The notes below the pieces were generated by a model. It did no database searches. It was not told the origin of the DNA and worked only from the letters and a program-made list of their open reading frames with translations. From Mycobacterium bourgelatii (GTDB taxonomy: Bacteria; Actinomycetota; Actinomycetes; Mycobacteriales; Mycobacteriaceae), in NCBI RefSeq assembly GCF_010723575.1, contig NZ_BLKZ01000001.1, forward strand, positions 3,162,001-3,226,000: 64,000 bases of DNA, given 5' to 3'. Made by a program: the position numbers and the translations under genes. This document shows positions 18,701-27,768 of this stretch, one piece after another; the first letter of the stretch is position 1; each line of letters begins with the position of its first letter.

Positions 18701-21700
18701 TGGGCAGCTTCAACCCCGGCTCGTCCAACACCGGCAGCTTCAACAGCGGCAACACCAACACCGGCTACTTCAACACCGGCAACATCAACACCGGACTGTT
18801 CAACGCCGGCGACATGAACAACGGCCTGTTCAACACCGGCGACCTCAACAACGGCATCCTGCACAACGGCGTAGGCCAAGGCAACCTGCACTTCGCCCTC
18901 ACCACACCAGATCTCACCCTGCCACCGCTGGAAATCCCCTCCATCACAGTGCCCGGGTTCACCCTGCCCACCCTGACCCTGCCCTCCCTGACCATCCCAG
19001 CCACCACCACCCCCGCCGGCATCACCATCGACGGCTTCGCCCTACCAGCACTGACACTGCCCCCACTGACCATCCCCGCCACCACCACACCCGCCGGCAT
19101 CACCATCAACGAATTCGGCTTACCACCACTCACCCTGCCAGCACTGACCATCCCAGCCGGAACCACACCAGCCGGCCTCGGTCTCGGTGCCTTTGATTTG
19201 CCCCGGTTGAGCATTCCGTCGATTGAAATTCCGCCGCTGACTATTCCGGCCGGGATCAACCTGGGTGCGTTCGACTTGCCGCGGTTGACGATTCCGTCGC
19301 TGCAGATTCCGTCGCTGACCATCCCCGCCGGGATCAACCTGGGCGCGTTTGACCTGCCGCGGTTGACGATTCCGTCGATCGAAATCCCGTCCCTGACGAT
19401 TCCGGCCGGCATCACCCTGGGGTCATTCGACCTGCCCCGGCTGACCATCCCACCGATCGCCATCCCACCGATCACCATCCCCGCCGGCACCACCATCGGC
19501 GCCTTCAACCTGCCCCAAATCACCATCCCGTCACTGACAATCGGGAATATCACCACCGGTTCGTTTACAACTCCCCACATTAATACCGGGGATTTGAGCA
19601 TAACTCTACCCAGCATAAAGGTAGAATTCGTAGCATTTCTTCCCTCGAACGTGACTTTCGCATCAACAGGCAATGCTGGTGTATACCCCCAAATTGGAGG
19701 GGGGGTCGTCAATCCACAAACAAATCAGGGGCGTCCGGCCGGCGGTCCTCCCGCCTACCTCCAATTGGGCCCGCTGACCATTAGTGGTATCGGCTTGGAC
19801 CTCCCATCGATGCCGATTGGTGGGTTTGGTCTTCCGGCGTTGACTACTCCTGCGATTACCATTCCGTCGATCGCGGTGCCCGGTTTTGCGTTGCCGGAAC
19901 TCAGCCTTGCTGCGATTACGACGCCGCCGATCACGATCGATCCGATTGGTGCGGCTAGTTTCGCGCTGCCCCAGATCACCACCCCGCCGATCACAACGCC
20001 GCCGATCACCATCGACCCGATCGAGCTGGCCGGGTTCAGCCTGCCCCAGATCACCACCCCGCCGATCACCACACCATCAATCACCATCGACCCGATCGCG
20101 CTGGCCGGGTTTAGCCTGCCGCCTATCGCCACCCCGGCGATCACGACGCCGCCGATCACCATCGACCCGATCGGGGCGGCCGGGTTCACGCTTCCCCAGA
20201 TCAGTTACCCCGAGATCACCACTTCAGCGTTGACCATCCCTTCGATCGGGTTGGGTGCGTTCACGTTGCCGCAGATCGGCATCCCGGAGATCACCACCCC
20301 GGCATTCACCATCCCCTCGGTCGGATTGGGCGCGTTCACCCTGCCCCAGATCGGCATCCCGGCGATCACCACACCGGAATTCACGGTGCCCCCAATTGGA
20401 TTGGGCACCTTCAACACTCCGCCGTTGGCGGTACCGAGCATCTTCTTGCCCAGCACCACCATCGCCGGCTTCGCCCTGCCCGGCGGACCGGGCTACCTCA
20501 ACACCAGCGACACCCCATCCTCGGGCTTCTTCAACTCCGGCCCCGGCGGAAACTCCGGATTCGGCAACTACGGCACCGGACTATCCGGATGGTTCAACAC
20601 CAACATCACCGGCCTGTTCGGCGGCTCAGGATCCAACAACGCCGGCGGACAATTCTCCGGCTTCGCCAACCTCGGCAACGCCGTCTCGGGCCTGGCCAAC
20701 ATCGCCCTCTCACCGGCAGCACTGACCAGCGGCCTAAGCCTCAACGCCATCAACATCGGCGCCGGCAACCTCGGCACCGGCAACCTCGGCCTCGGCAACT
20801 GGGGCACCAACAACATCGGCGCCGCCAACCTCGGCGACTTCAACCTCGGCCTGGGCAACGCCGGAAACCACAACCTGGGACTGGCCAACACCGGCAACGC
20901 CAACATCGGCTTCGGCCTCACCGGCGACAACCGCATCGGCTTCGGCGAAACCTACATCGTTTTGGGCCCCAACGGCATCGAGGAATACGGCCTCGGCGCA
21001 CTGAACTCCGGCAGCGGCAACATCGGCCTGTTCAACTCCGGCACCAACAACGTCGGCATCTTCAACTCCGGAACGGGAAACTTCGGCATCGCCAACTCCG
21101 GACAAGCCAACACCGGCCTGTTCAACGCCGGATCCCTCAACACCGGCGCCTTCGACGTCGGCACCGCCAACACCGGAATCCTCAACACCGGCAACTTCAA
21201 CATGGGCAGCTTCAACCCCGGCTCGTCCAACACCGGCAGCTTCAACAGCGGCAACACCAACACCGGCTACTTCAACACCGGCAACATCAACACCGGACTG
21301 TTCAACGCCGGCGACATGAACAACGGCCTGTTCAACACCGGCGACCTCAACAACGGCATCCTGCACAGCGGCGTAGGCCAAGGCAACCTGCACTTCGCCC
21401 TCACCACACCAGATCTCACCCTGCCACCGCTGGAAATCCCCTCCATCACAGTGCCCGGGTTCACCCTGCCCACCCTGACCCTGCCCTCCCTGACCATCCC
21501 AGCCACCACCACCCCCGCCGGCATCACCATCGACGGCTTCGCCCTACCAGCACTGACACTGCCCCCACTGACCATCCCCGCCACCACCACCCCCGCCGGC
21601 ATCACCATCAACGAATTCGGCTTACCACCACTCACCCTGCCAGCACTGACCATCCCAGCCGGAACCACACCAGCCGGCCTCGGTCTCGGTGCCTTTGATT

Positions 21701-24700
21701 TGCCCCGGTTGAGCATTCCGTCGATTGAAATTCCGCCGCTGACTATTCCGGCCGGGATCAACCTGGGTGCGTTCGACTTGCCGCGGTTGACGATTCCGTC
21801 GCTGCAGATTCCGTCGCTGACCATCCCCGCCGGGATCAACCTGGGCGCGTTTGACCTGCCGCGGTTGACGATTCCGTCGATCGAAATCCCGTCCCTGACG
21901 ATTCCGGCCGGCATCACCCTGGGGTCATTCGACCTGCCCCGGCTGACCATCCCACCGATCGCCATCCCACCGATCACCATCCCCGCCGGCACCACCATCG
22001 GCGCCTTCAACCTGCCCCAAATCACCATCCCCTCACTGACAATCGGGAATATCACCACCGGCACCTTCACAACACCCGCAATAGGCCCGGGGAACCTGAC
22101 CGTATCGCTGCCCAAGATTCATGCGGAATTTGTTGCGTTCCTGCCCAATAACTTCTCCTTACTGCAATCGCAGGCCGCCGGCGTATGGCCACAAATCGGC
22201 GGTGGAGTCATTAACGGCGACCCTGGGAAGAACACACCTGGCGCCGGCGGTCCTCCCGCCTACCTCGACTTTGGCCCGCTGACCATCAGTGGACTGGGCT
22301 TCTATGTCCCACCATTCCCGGTCGGTGGGTTTAGCCTTCCGGCGTTGACTACTCCTGCGATTACCATTCCGTCGATCGCGGTGCCCGGTTTTGCGTTGCC
22401 GGAACTCAGCCTTGCTGCGATTACGACGCCGCCGATCACGATCGATCCGATTGGTGCGGCTAGTTTCGCGCTGCCCCAGATCACCACCCCGCCGATCACA
22501 ACGCCGCCGATCACCATCGACCCGATCGAGCTGGCCGGGTTCAGCCTGCCCCAGATCACCACCCCGCCGATCACCACACCATCAATCACCATCGACCCGA
22601 TCGCGCTGGCCGGGTTTAGCCTGCCGCCTATCGCCACCCCGGCGATCACGACGCCGCCGATCACCATCGACCCGATCGGGGCGGCCGGGTTCACGCTTCC
22701 CCAGATCAGTTACCCCGAGATCACCACTTCAGCGTTGACCATCCCTTCGATCGGGTTGGGTGCGTTCACGTTGCCGCAGATCGGCATCCCGGAGATCACC
22801 ACCCCGGCATTCACCATCCCCTCGGTCGGATTGGGCGCGTTCACCCTGCCCCAGATCGGCATCCCGGCGATCACCACACCGGAATTCACGGTGCCCCCAA
22901 TTGGATTGGGCACCTTCAACACTCCGCCGTTGGCGGTACCGAGCATCTTCTTGCCCAGCACCACCATCGCCGGCTTCGCCCTGCCCGGCGGACCGGGCTA
23001 CCTCAACACCAGCGACACCCCATCCTCGGGCTTCTTCAACTCCGGCCCCGGCGGAAACTCCGGATTCGGCAACTACGGCACCGGACTATCCGGATGGTTC
23101 AACACCAACATCACCGGCCTGTTCGGCGGCTCAGGATCCAACAACGCCGGCGGACAATTCTCCGGCTTCGCCAACCTCGGCAACGCCGTCTCGGGCCTGG
23201 CCAACATCGCCCTCTCACCGGCAGCACTGACCAGCGGCCTAAGCCTCAACGCCATCAACATCGGCGCCGGCAACCTCGGCACCGGCAACCTCGGCCTCGG
23301 CAACTGGGGCACCAACAACATCGGCGCCGCCAACCTCGGCGACTTCAACCTCGGCCTGGGCAACGCCGGAAACCACAACCTGGGACTGGCCAACACCGGC
23401 AACGCCAACATCGGCTTCGGCCTCACCGGCGACAACCGCATCGGCTTCGGCGAAACCTACATCGTTCTGGGCCCCAACGGCGTCGAGGAATACGGCCTCG
23501 GCGCACTGAACTCCGGCAGCGGCAACATCGGCCTGTTCAACTCCGGCACCAACAACGTCGGCTTTTTCAACTCCGGAACGGGAAACTTCGGCATCGCCAA
23601 CTCCGGACAAGCCAACACCGGCCTGTTCAACGCCGGATCCCTCAACACCGGCGCCTTCGACGTCGGCACCGCCAACACCGGAATCCTCAACACCGGCAAC
23701 TTCAACATGGGCAGCTTCAACCCCGGCTCGTCCAACACCGGCAGCTTCAACAGCGGCAACACCAACACCGGCTACTTCAACACCGGCAACATCAACACCG
23801 GACTGTTCAACGCCGGCGACATGAACAACGGCCTGTTCAACACCGGCGACCTCAACAACGGCATCCTGCACAGCGGCGTAGGCCAAGGCAACCTGCACTT
23901 CGCCCTCACCACACCAGATCTCACCCTGCCACCGCTGGAAATCCCCTCCATCACAGTGCCCGGGTTCACCCTGCCCACCCTGACCCTGCCCTCCCTGACC
24001 ATCCCAGCCACCACCACCCCCGCCGGCATCACCATCGACGGCTTCGCCCTACCAGCACTGACACTGCCCCCACTGACCATCCCCGCCACCACCACCCCCG
24101 CCGGCATCACCATCAACGAATTCGGCTTACCACCACTCACCCTGCCAGCACTGACCATCCCAGCCGGAACCACACCAGCCGGCGTCACGGTTGGTGCGTT
24201 CGGATTGCCGCCAATCACGTTGCCGTCCTTGTCGATTCCGGCGTCCACCACACCGGCCGGCATCACCTTGGGTGCGTTCGACTTGCCGCGGTTGACGATT
24301 CCGTCGCTGCAGATTCCGTCGCTGACCATCCCCGCCGGGATCAACCTGGGCGCGTTTGACCTGCCGCGGTTGACGATTCCGTCGATCGAAATCCCGTCCC
24401 TGACGATTCCGGCCGGCATCACCCTGGGGTCATTCGACCTGCCCCGGCTGACCATCCCACCGATCGCCATCCCACCGATCACCATCCCCGCCGGCACCAC
24501 CATCGGCGCCTTCAACCTGCCCCAAATCACCATCCCGTCACTGACAATCGGGAATATCACCACCGGTGCCTTTACCACGCCCGCCATAAATATTCCCAGC
24601 CTGACTATAACTACGCCCCAAATTTACGCACCATTTGTTGCATTCCTCCCGAACAACATTCCGAATTTGCAAACAGGTGTGCCGCACTACCCGCAAATCG

Positions 24701-27700
24701 GTGGGGGAGTCATCAGTAGCACCGCCCCAGCCGGCGATCACGGTGCGCCGAACTCTGGCGGTCCCGACGCCTTCATCCAATTGCGTCCGATGACGATTAG
24801 TGGCCTCGGTGTCAGTATCGCGCCCTTCACGATTGGTGGGTTCAGCCTCCCGGGGCTCACCACCCCCGCCATCACCCTTCCCTCCATCGGCGTCGCCGGG
24901 TTTGCACTGCCCCAGATCACCACGCCGGCGATCACGACGCCGCCGATCACCATCGACCCGATCGGGTTGGCCGGGTTCAGCCTGCCCCAGATCACCACCC
25001 CGCCGATCACAACACCGTCAATCACCATTGACCCGATCGAGCTGGCCGGGTTCAGCCTGCCCCAGATCACCACCCCGCCGATCACGACACCATCAATCCC
25101 CATCGACCCGATCGGCGCGGCCGGGTTCAGCCTGCCGCAAGTCAGCGTCCCCGCAATCACGACGCCGCCGCTGACCATCCCCTCGATTGAGGTGGGTGGG
25201 TTCACGCTGCCCCAGATCAGTTACCCCGAGATCACCACTTCAGCGTTGACCATCCCTTCGATCGGGTTGGGTGCGTTCACGTTGCCGCAGATCGGCATCC
25301 CGGAGATCACCACCCCGGCATTCACCATCCCCTCGGTCGGATTGGGTGCGTTCACCCTGCCCCAGATCGGCATCCCGGCGATCACCACACCGGAATTCAC
25401 GGTGCCCCCAATTGGATTGGGCACCTTCAACACTCCGCCGTTGGCGGTACCGAGCATCTTCTTGCCCAGCACCACCATCGCCGGCTTCGCCCTGCCCGGC
25501 GGACCGGGCTACCTCAACACCAGCGACACCCCATCCTCGGGCTTCTTCAACTCCGGCCCCGGCGGAAACTCCGGATTCGGCAACTACGGCACCGGACTAT
25601 CCGGATGGTTCAACACCAACATCACCGGCCTGTTCGGCGGCTCAGGATCCAACAACGCCGGCGGACAATTCTCCGGCTTCGCCAACCTCGGCAACGCCGT
25701 CTCGGGCCTGGCCAACATCGCCCTCTCACCGGCAGCACTGACCAGCGGCCTGAGCCTCAACGCCATCAACATCGGCGCCGGCAACCTCGGCACCGGCAAC
25801 CTCGGCCTCGGCAACTGGGGCACCAACAACGTCGGCGCCGCCAACCTCGGCGACTTCAACCTCGGGTTCGCCAATACCGGCAATGGCAATATCGGTTTCG
25901 GCCTGACCGGCGACAACCGCATCGGCTTCGGCGAGTCCTACATCGTTCTCGGCCCCAGTGGTATCGAGGAATTCGGCCTCGGCGCACTGAACTCCGGCAG
26001 CGGCAACATCGGCCTGTTCAACTCCGGCACCAACAACGTCGGCATCTTCAACTCCGGTTCCGGAAATTTCGGCATCGCCAACTCCGGACAAGCCAACACC
26101 GGTCTGTTCGATGTCGGAATAGGCAACACCGGGATCCTCAACACCGGCAGCGTGTTCAGCCAAGGCAGCCTGCACATTGCGATCATCACCCCGGATCTGA
26201 CGCTGCCGCCGTTACACATCCCCGCAATCACGGTGCCTGAGTTCGCCCTTGGTCCAATCACCCTGCCGGGGCTGACGATTCCGGCCGCGACGACACCCGC
26301 GGATATCACCGTGGGCGGGTTCGGCCTTGGGCCGATCACGTTGCCGGGGTTGACGATTCCGGCGGCAACGACACCCGCGGGCATTACGGTAGGCGAGTTC
26401 GGCCTGGGCGCGATCACGGTGTCGGGGTTGACGATTCCGGCGGCGACCACGCCGGCGGGCATCACGGTTGGTGCGTTCGGCCTCCCACCGATCACGTTGC
26501 CAGCACTATCGATTCCAGCCACGACCACGCCGGCCGGCATCACCGTGGGCGCGTTCGACCTGCCGCGGCTCAGCACTCCACCGATCGCCATTCCGTCGCT
26601 GAGCATTCCCGCCGGTACCACCCTGGGTTCATTCGAACTGCCGCGACTGAGCATCCCGCCGATCGAAATTGCGTCGCTGACAATCCCCGGCGGAATCACG
26701 CTAGATTCGTTTGAGTTGCCGCGGCTGACCATCCCGCCGATCGGGATTCCGTCGCTGACGATCCCCCCAGGTACCACGCTGGGTGGTTTCCACTTGCCCC
26801 AGCTGACCATTCCGTCACTGACGATCGGAAATATATCTACCGGCGCGTTTGCGACACCCCCAATAAGCATTGGCAATGTCACAGTGACGCTGCCTCAGAT
26901 TTACTCGCCGGACCTCATCATTCGTATTCCCAATAACCTCGTTAATTTCCAAACGACCATTATCGGCCTATACCCCCAAATCGGCGGGGGCTACCAACAA
27001 GACTCCGCCACCGGCGGACCTCCCGCGTACGCACTTGTCGGCCCCGGCACCATCGCCGGCATCGGCGTGAACATCCCATCTTTCACCGTCAATGGGTTCA
27101 GCCTCCCCGGTTTGACCACTCCCGCCGTCACCATCCCCGCCATCGGCGCCGCGGGCTTTACCCTTCCCGAGATCACCACGCCGGCGATCACCACGCCGCC
27201 GATCACAATCGACCCGATCGCCCTGAGCGGCTTTACTCTTCCGCAGATCAGCACCCCGCCGATCACCACGCCGCCGATCACGATCGATCCAATCGGCGCG
27301 AGCGGCGTCACCCTTCCGGCGATCAGCACGCCGCCGATCACGATTCCGCCATTCACGATCGACCCGATCGGATTCGGCGGGTTTGCCCTTCCGCAGATCA
27401 ACATCCCAGGAACCACGTCGTCGCCGTTCACCCTTCCGTCGATCGGGTTCGGTGGGTTCACCCTCCCGCAGATCACCACCCCGGCCATCACTACGCCGTC
27501 CTTCACGATGCCCTCAATCGGACTGGGGAGCTTCGGCCTTCCGCAGATCGGCATCCCGCCCATCACTACGCCATCGCTTACCATCCCGCCGATCGAACTG
27601 GGGAGCTTCACCCTTCCGCAGATCGGCGTCCCAGCGATCACCACTCCACCGTTTACGATCCCCGCGGTCGGGGTGGGCGGCTTCACCACACCCGCGCTGA

Positions 27701-27768
27701 CCATCCCCAGCATCTACCTGCCGAGCACCAAGATCGCCGAATTCGACATCCCACTGTGGCCCTGGTGA
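12724..27768 (+). CDS. Giant PPE-MPTR protein, 5014 residues, modular
   Basis: The PPE domain covers about residues 1-180. It begins MNFLVLPPEINSL with Pro-Pro-Glu at 7-9, has the WxG turn as WQG at 57-59 and the conserved SNLFGQN near 123-129. From about residue 195 the protein alternates two repeat types: MPTR pentapeptides (FNSGNTNTGYFN, GLGNAGNHN) and Ile-Pro-rich blocks of 20-26 residues (FDLPRLTIPSLTIPAG; ITTPPITIDPIG). Six MPTR-plus-IP modules are present and four complete copies are nearly identical (see repeat entry). Each module also holds one non-repetitive cassette with the motif PQIGGG then GGPPAYL. The protein ends TKIAEFDIPLWPW. It resembles the PPE8 type of M. tuberculosis, recalled at about 3300 residues, but is much longer. 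It lies 28 bp after the PE-PGRS gene with only a weak ribosome site, which suggests translational coupling. Export via ESX-5 is likely by family. Confidence 0.95.
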   Translation: MNFLVLPPEINSLRILSGAGSAPMLAAAAAWDALATELASAATSFGSVTSGLAGSSWQGPAAAAMTAAAVEYAGWLGTAGAQAELAAGQARMAAAVFEATLAATVNPAIIAANRGQLQSLVISNLFGQNVHAIAATEAAYELMWAQDVAAMFGYHGGMSQIVSALTPFTQPLQHLAALAGSASPANAAVPSPGAINLGVGNLGSGNVGLANLGDFNVGIGNAGANNVGLGNTGSGNIGIGLTGTNRIGFGDAYLVLNGSGIGQFGLGGLNSGQGNIGLFNSGTNNVGFFNSGSGNFGIGNSGLGNTGLFNAGSFNVGNLNPGWFNTGGFNSGNTNTGWFNAGNINTGAFNFGDMNNGLFNTGSLNNGLFYGGVGQGNLHFAVTTPDLTLPPLHIPPIEVPGFSLPPITLPSLTIPAATTPAGITVSGFSLPPITLPSLTIPGATTPAGITVSGFDLPAITVPSFTIPPLTIPSGINIGAFDLPPITLPSMSTPALMSPAGISVGAFDLPRLSIPPITIPSLTIPAGVNLGAFELPRLTIPSIDIPSLTIPAGIALNSFDLPRLSIPAFSIPSLTIPAGIKLGAFSLPQITIPPIHIPSISTGSFTTPPLNLSNISVTLPASAPIPLVLFIPNSAFWLTTGIPGVWPQFGGGVTTPGSGPNSGGPPAYLIIGPATISGIGLNVPPLTISGFGLPALTTPTITVPPIQVAGFDLPQISTPAITTPPIAIDPIGAAGFALPQITTPAVTTPPITIDPIALGGFSLPQITTPPITTPPITIDAIGANGFVLPQITIPPITTPPITVGPIGLGGFSLPEIVTPAITTPPLAISSIGLGGFTLPQIGIPAITTPPLTIPGIGLGAFTLPQIGIPAITTPEFTVPPIGLGTFNTPPLVVPSIFLPSTTIAGFALPGGPGFFNTSGAPSSGFFNAGGGGNSGFANYGTGLSGWYNSNIPGPDAPTTGGPPPAVVSLGTAVSGLVSTALSPASLSQLSLGLANLGGGNIGNANVGSMNFGGGNLGNANVGWGNWGTNNIGAANLGDFNLGLGNAGNHNLGLANTGNANIGFGLTGSNRIGFGETYIVLGPNGIEEYGLGALNSGSGNIGLFNSGTNNVGIFNSGTGNFGIANSGQANTGLFNAGSLNTGAFDVGTANTGILNTGNFNMGSFNPGSSNTGSFNSGNTNTGYFNTGNINTGLFNAGDMNNGLFNTGDLNNGILHNGVGQGNLHFALTTPDLTLPPLEIPSITVPGFTLPTLTLPSLTIPATTTPAGITIDGFALPALTLPPLTIPATTTPADIAVSGFGLGPITTPSLSIPSLTIPAGINLGAFDLPRLGIPSIEIPPLTIPAGINLGAFDLPRLTIPSLQIPSLTIPAGINLGAFDLPRLTIPSIEIPSLTIPAGITLGSFDLPRLTIPPIAIPPITIPAGTTIGAFNLPQITIPSLTIGNITTGSFTTPHINTGDLSITLPSIKVEFVAFLPSNVTFASTGNAGVYPQIGGGVVNPQTNQGRPAGGPPAYLQLGPLTISGIGLDLPSMPIGGFGLPALTTPAITIPSIAVPGFVLPQLDIPAITTPPITIDPIGAVSFALPQITTPPITTPPITIDPISAAGFSLPQITTPPITTPSITIDPIALAGFSLPPIATPAITTPPITIDPIGLDAFALPEIRTPAITVPAFALPTVGLGAFTLPQIGIPEITTPAFTIPSVGLGAFTLPQIGIPAITTPEFTVPPIGLGTFNTPPLAVPSIFLPSTTIAGFALPGGPGYLNTSDTPSSGFFNSGPGGNSGFGNYGTGLSGWFNTNITGLFGGSGSNNAGGQFSGFANLGNAVSGLANIALSPAALTSGLSLNAINIGAGNLGTGNLGLGNWGTNNIGAANLGDFNLGLGNAGNHNLGLANTGNANIGFGLTGDNRIGFGETYIVLGPNGVEEYGLGALNSGSGNIGLFNSGTNNVGIFNSGTGNFGIANSGQANTGLFNAGSLNTGAFDVGTANTGILNTGNFNMGSFNPGSSNTGSFNSGNTNTGYFNTGNINTGLFNAGDMNNGLFNTGDLNNGILHNGVGQGNLHFALTTPDLTLPPLEIPSITVPGFTLPTLTLPSLTIPATTTPAGITIDGFALPALTLPPLTIPATTTPAGITINEFGLPPLTLPALTIPAGTTPAGLGLGAFDLPRLSIPSIEIPPLTIPAGINLGAFDLPRLTIPSLQIPSLTIPAGINLGAFDLPRLTIPSIEIPSLTIPAGITLGSFDLPRLTIPPIAIPPITIPAGTTIGAFNLPQITIPSLTIGNITTGSFTTPHINTGDLSITLPSIKVEFVAFLPSNVTFASTGNAGVYPQIGGGVVNPQTNQGRPAGGPPAYLQLGPLTISGIGLDLPSMPIGGFGLPALTTPAITIPSIAVPGFALPELSLAAITTPPITIDPIGAASFALPQITTPPITTPPITIDPIELAGFSLPQITTPPITTPSITIDPIALAGFSLPPIATPAITTPPITIDPIGAAGFTLPQISYPEITTSALTIPSIGLGAFTLPQIGIPEITTPAFTIPSVGLGAFTLPQIGIPAITTPEFTVPPIGLGTFNTPPLAVPSIFLPSTTIAGFALPGGPGYLNTSDTPSSGFFNSGPGGNSGFGNYGTGLSGWFNTNITGLFGGSGSNNAGGQFSGFANLGNAVSGLANIALSPAALTSGLSLNAINIGAGNLGTGNLGLGNWGTNNIGAANLGDFNLGLGNAGNHNLGLANTGNANIGFGLTGDNRIGFGETYIVLGPNGIEEYGLGALNSGSGNIGLFNSGTNNVGIFNSGTGNFGIANSGQANTGLFNAGSLNTGAFDVGTANTGILNTGNFNMGSFNPGSSNTGSFNSGNTNTGYFNTGNINTGLFNAGDMNNGLFNTGDLNNGILHSGVGQGNLHFALTTPDLTLPPLEIPSITVPGFTLPTLTLPSLTIPATTTPAGITIDGFALPALTLPPLTIPATTTPAGITINEFGLPPLTLPALTIPAGTTPAGLGLGAFDLPRLSIPSIEIPPLTIPAGINLGAFDLPRLTIPSLQIPSLTIPAGINLGAFDLPRLTIPSIEIPSLTIPAGITLGSFDLPRLTIPPIAIPPITIPAGTTIGAFNLPQITIPSLTIGNITTGTFTTPAIGPGNLTVSLPKIHAEFVAFLPNNFSLLQSQAAGVWPQIGGGVINGDPGKNTPGAGGPPAYLDFGPLTISGLGFYVPPFPVGGFSLPALTTPAITIPSIAVPGFALPELSLAAITTPPITIDPIGAASFALPQITTPPITTPPITIDPIELAGFSLPQITTPPITTPSITIDPIALAGFSLPPIATPAITTPPITIDPIGAAGFTLPQISYPEITTSALTIPSIGLGAFTLPQIGIPEITTPAFTIPSVGLGAFTLPQIGIPAITTPEFTVPPIGLGTFNTPPLAVPSIFLPSTTIAGFALPGGPGYLNTSDTPSSGFFNSGPGGNSGFGNYGTGLSGWFNTNITGLFGGSGSNNAGGQFSGFANLGNAVSGLANIALSPAALTSGLSLNAINIGAGNLGTGNLGLGNWGTNNIGAANLGDFNLGLGNAGNHNLGLANTGNANIGFGLTGDNRIGFGETYIVLGPNGVEEYGLGALNSGSGNIGLFNSGTNNVGFFNSGTGNFGIANSGQANTGLFNAGSLNTGAFDVGTANTGILNTGNFNMGSFNPGSSNTGSFNSGNTNTGYFNTGNINTGLFNAGDMNNGLFNTGDLNNGILHSGVGQGNLHFALTTPDLTLPPLEIPSITVPGFTLPTLTLPSLTIPATTTPAGITIDGFALPALTLPPLTIPATTTPAGITINEFGLPPLTLPALTIPAGTTPAGVTVGAFGLPPITLPSLSIPASTTPAGITLGAFDLPRLTIPSLQIPSLTIPAGINLGAFDLPRLTIPSIEIPSLTIPAGITLGSFDLPRLTIPPIAIPPITIPAGTTIGAFNLPQITIPSLTIGNITTGAFTTPAINIPSLTITTPQIYAPFVAFLPNNIPNLQTGVPHYPQIGGGVISSTAPAGDHGAPNSGGPDAFIQLRPMTISGLGVSIAPFTIGGFSLPGLTTPAITLPSIGVAGFALPQITTPAITTPPITIDPIGLAGFSLPQITTPPITTPSITIDPIELAGFSLPQITTPPITTPSIPIDPIGAAGFSLPQVSVPAITTPPLTIPSIEVGGFTLPQISYPEITTSALTIPSIGLGAFTLPQIGIPEITTPAFTIPSVGLGAFTLPQIGIPAITTPEFTVPPIGLGTFNTPPLAVPSIFLPSTTIAGFALPGGPGYLNTSDTPSSGFFNSGPGGNSGFGNYGTGLSGWFNTNITGLFGGSGSNNAGGQFSGFANLGNAVSGLANIALSPAALTSGLSLNAINIGAGNLGTGNLGLGNWGTNNVGAANLGDFNLGFANTGNGNIGFGLTGDNRIGFGESYIVLGPSGIEEFGLGALNSGSGNIGLFNSGTNNVGIFNSGSGNFGIANSGQANTGLFDVGIGNTGILNTGSVFSQGSLHIAIITPDLTLPPLHIPAITVPEFALGPITLPGLTIPAATTPADITVGGFGLGPITLPGLTIPAATTPAGITVGEFGLGAITVSGLTIPAATTPAGITVGAFGLPPITLPALSIPATTTPAGITVGAFDLPRLSTPPIAIPSLSIPAGTTLGSFELPRLSIPPIEIASLTIPGGITLDSFELPRLTIPPIGIPSLTIPPGTTLGGFHLPQLTIPSLTIGNISTGAFATPPISIGNVTVTLPQIYSPDLIIRIPNNLVNFQTTIIGLYPQIGGGYQQDSATGGPPAYALVGPGTIAGIGVNIPSFTVNGFSLPGLTTPAVTIPAIGAAGFTLPEITTPAITTPPITIDPIALSGFTLPQISTPPITTPPITIDPIGASGVTLPAISTPPITIPPFTIDPIGFGGFALPQINIPGTTSSPFTLPSIGFGGFTLPQITTPAITTPSFTMPSIGLGSFGLPQIGIPPITTPSLTIPPIELGSFTLPQIGVPAITTPPFTIPAVGVGGFTTPALTIPSIYLPSTKIAEFDIPLWPW
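15811..27768 (+). repeat. In-frame tandem modules of about 2.5 kb within the PPE-MPTR gene
   Basis: Anchoring on the codons after GNWGTNN, copies begin at 15811, 18313, 20815, 23320 and 25831. Spacings are 2502, 2502, 2505 and 2511 bp, all multiples of three (834-837 residues). Long stretches are identical at base level, including third codon positions, for example the MPTR block after 18313 compared with that after 20815. The last copy is shortened in its MPTR part and diverged. A first, more diverged module precedes the array (13300-15790). This pattern implies recent duplication or ongoing gene conversion. Confidence 0.9.

Noticed and set aside
15948..26882. Long reverse-strand open frames opposite the PPE-MPTR gene
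   Set aside because: They recur with the 2.5-kb repeat and mirror the MPTR and IP codons (VVAGV-, GIVSDG-type). They lack domains and starts.
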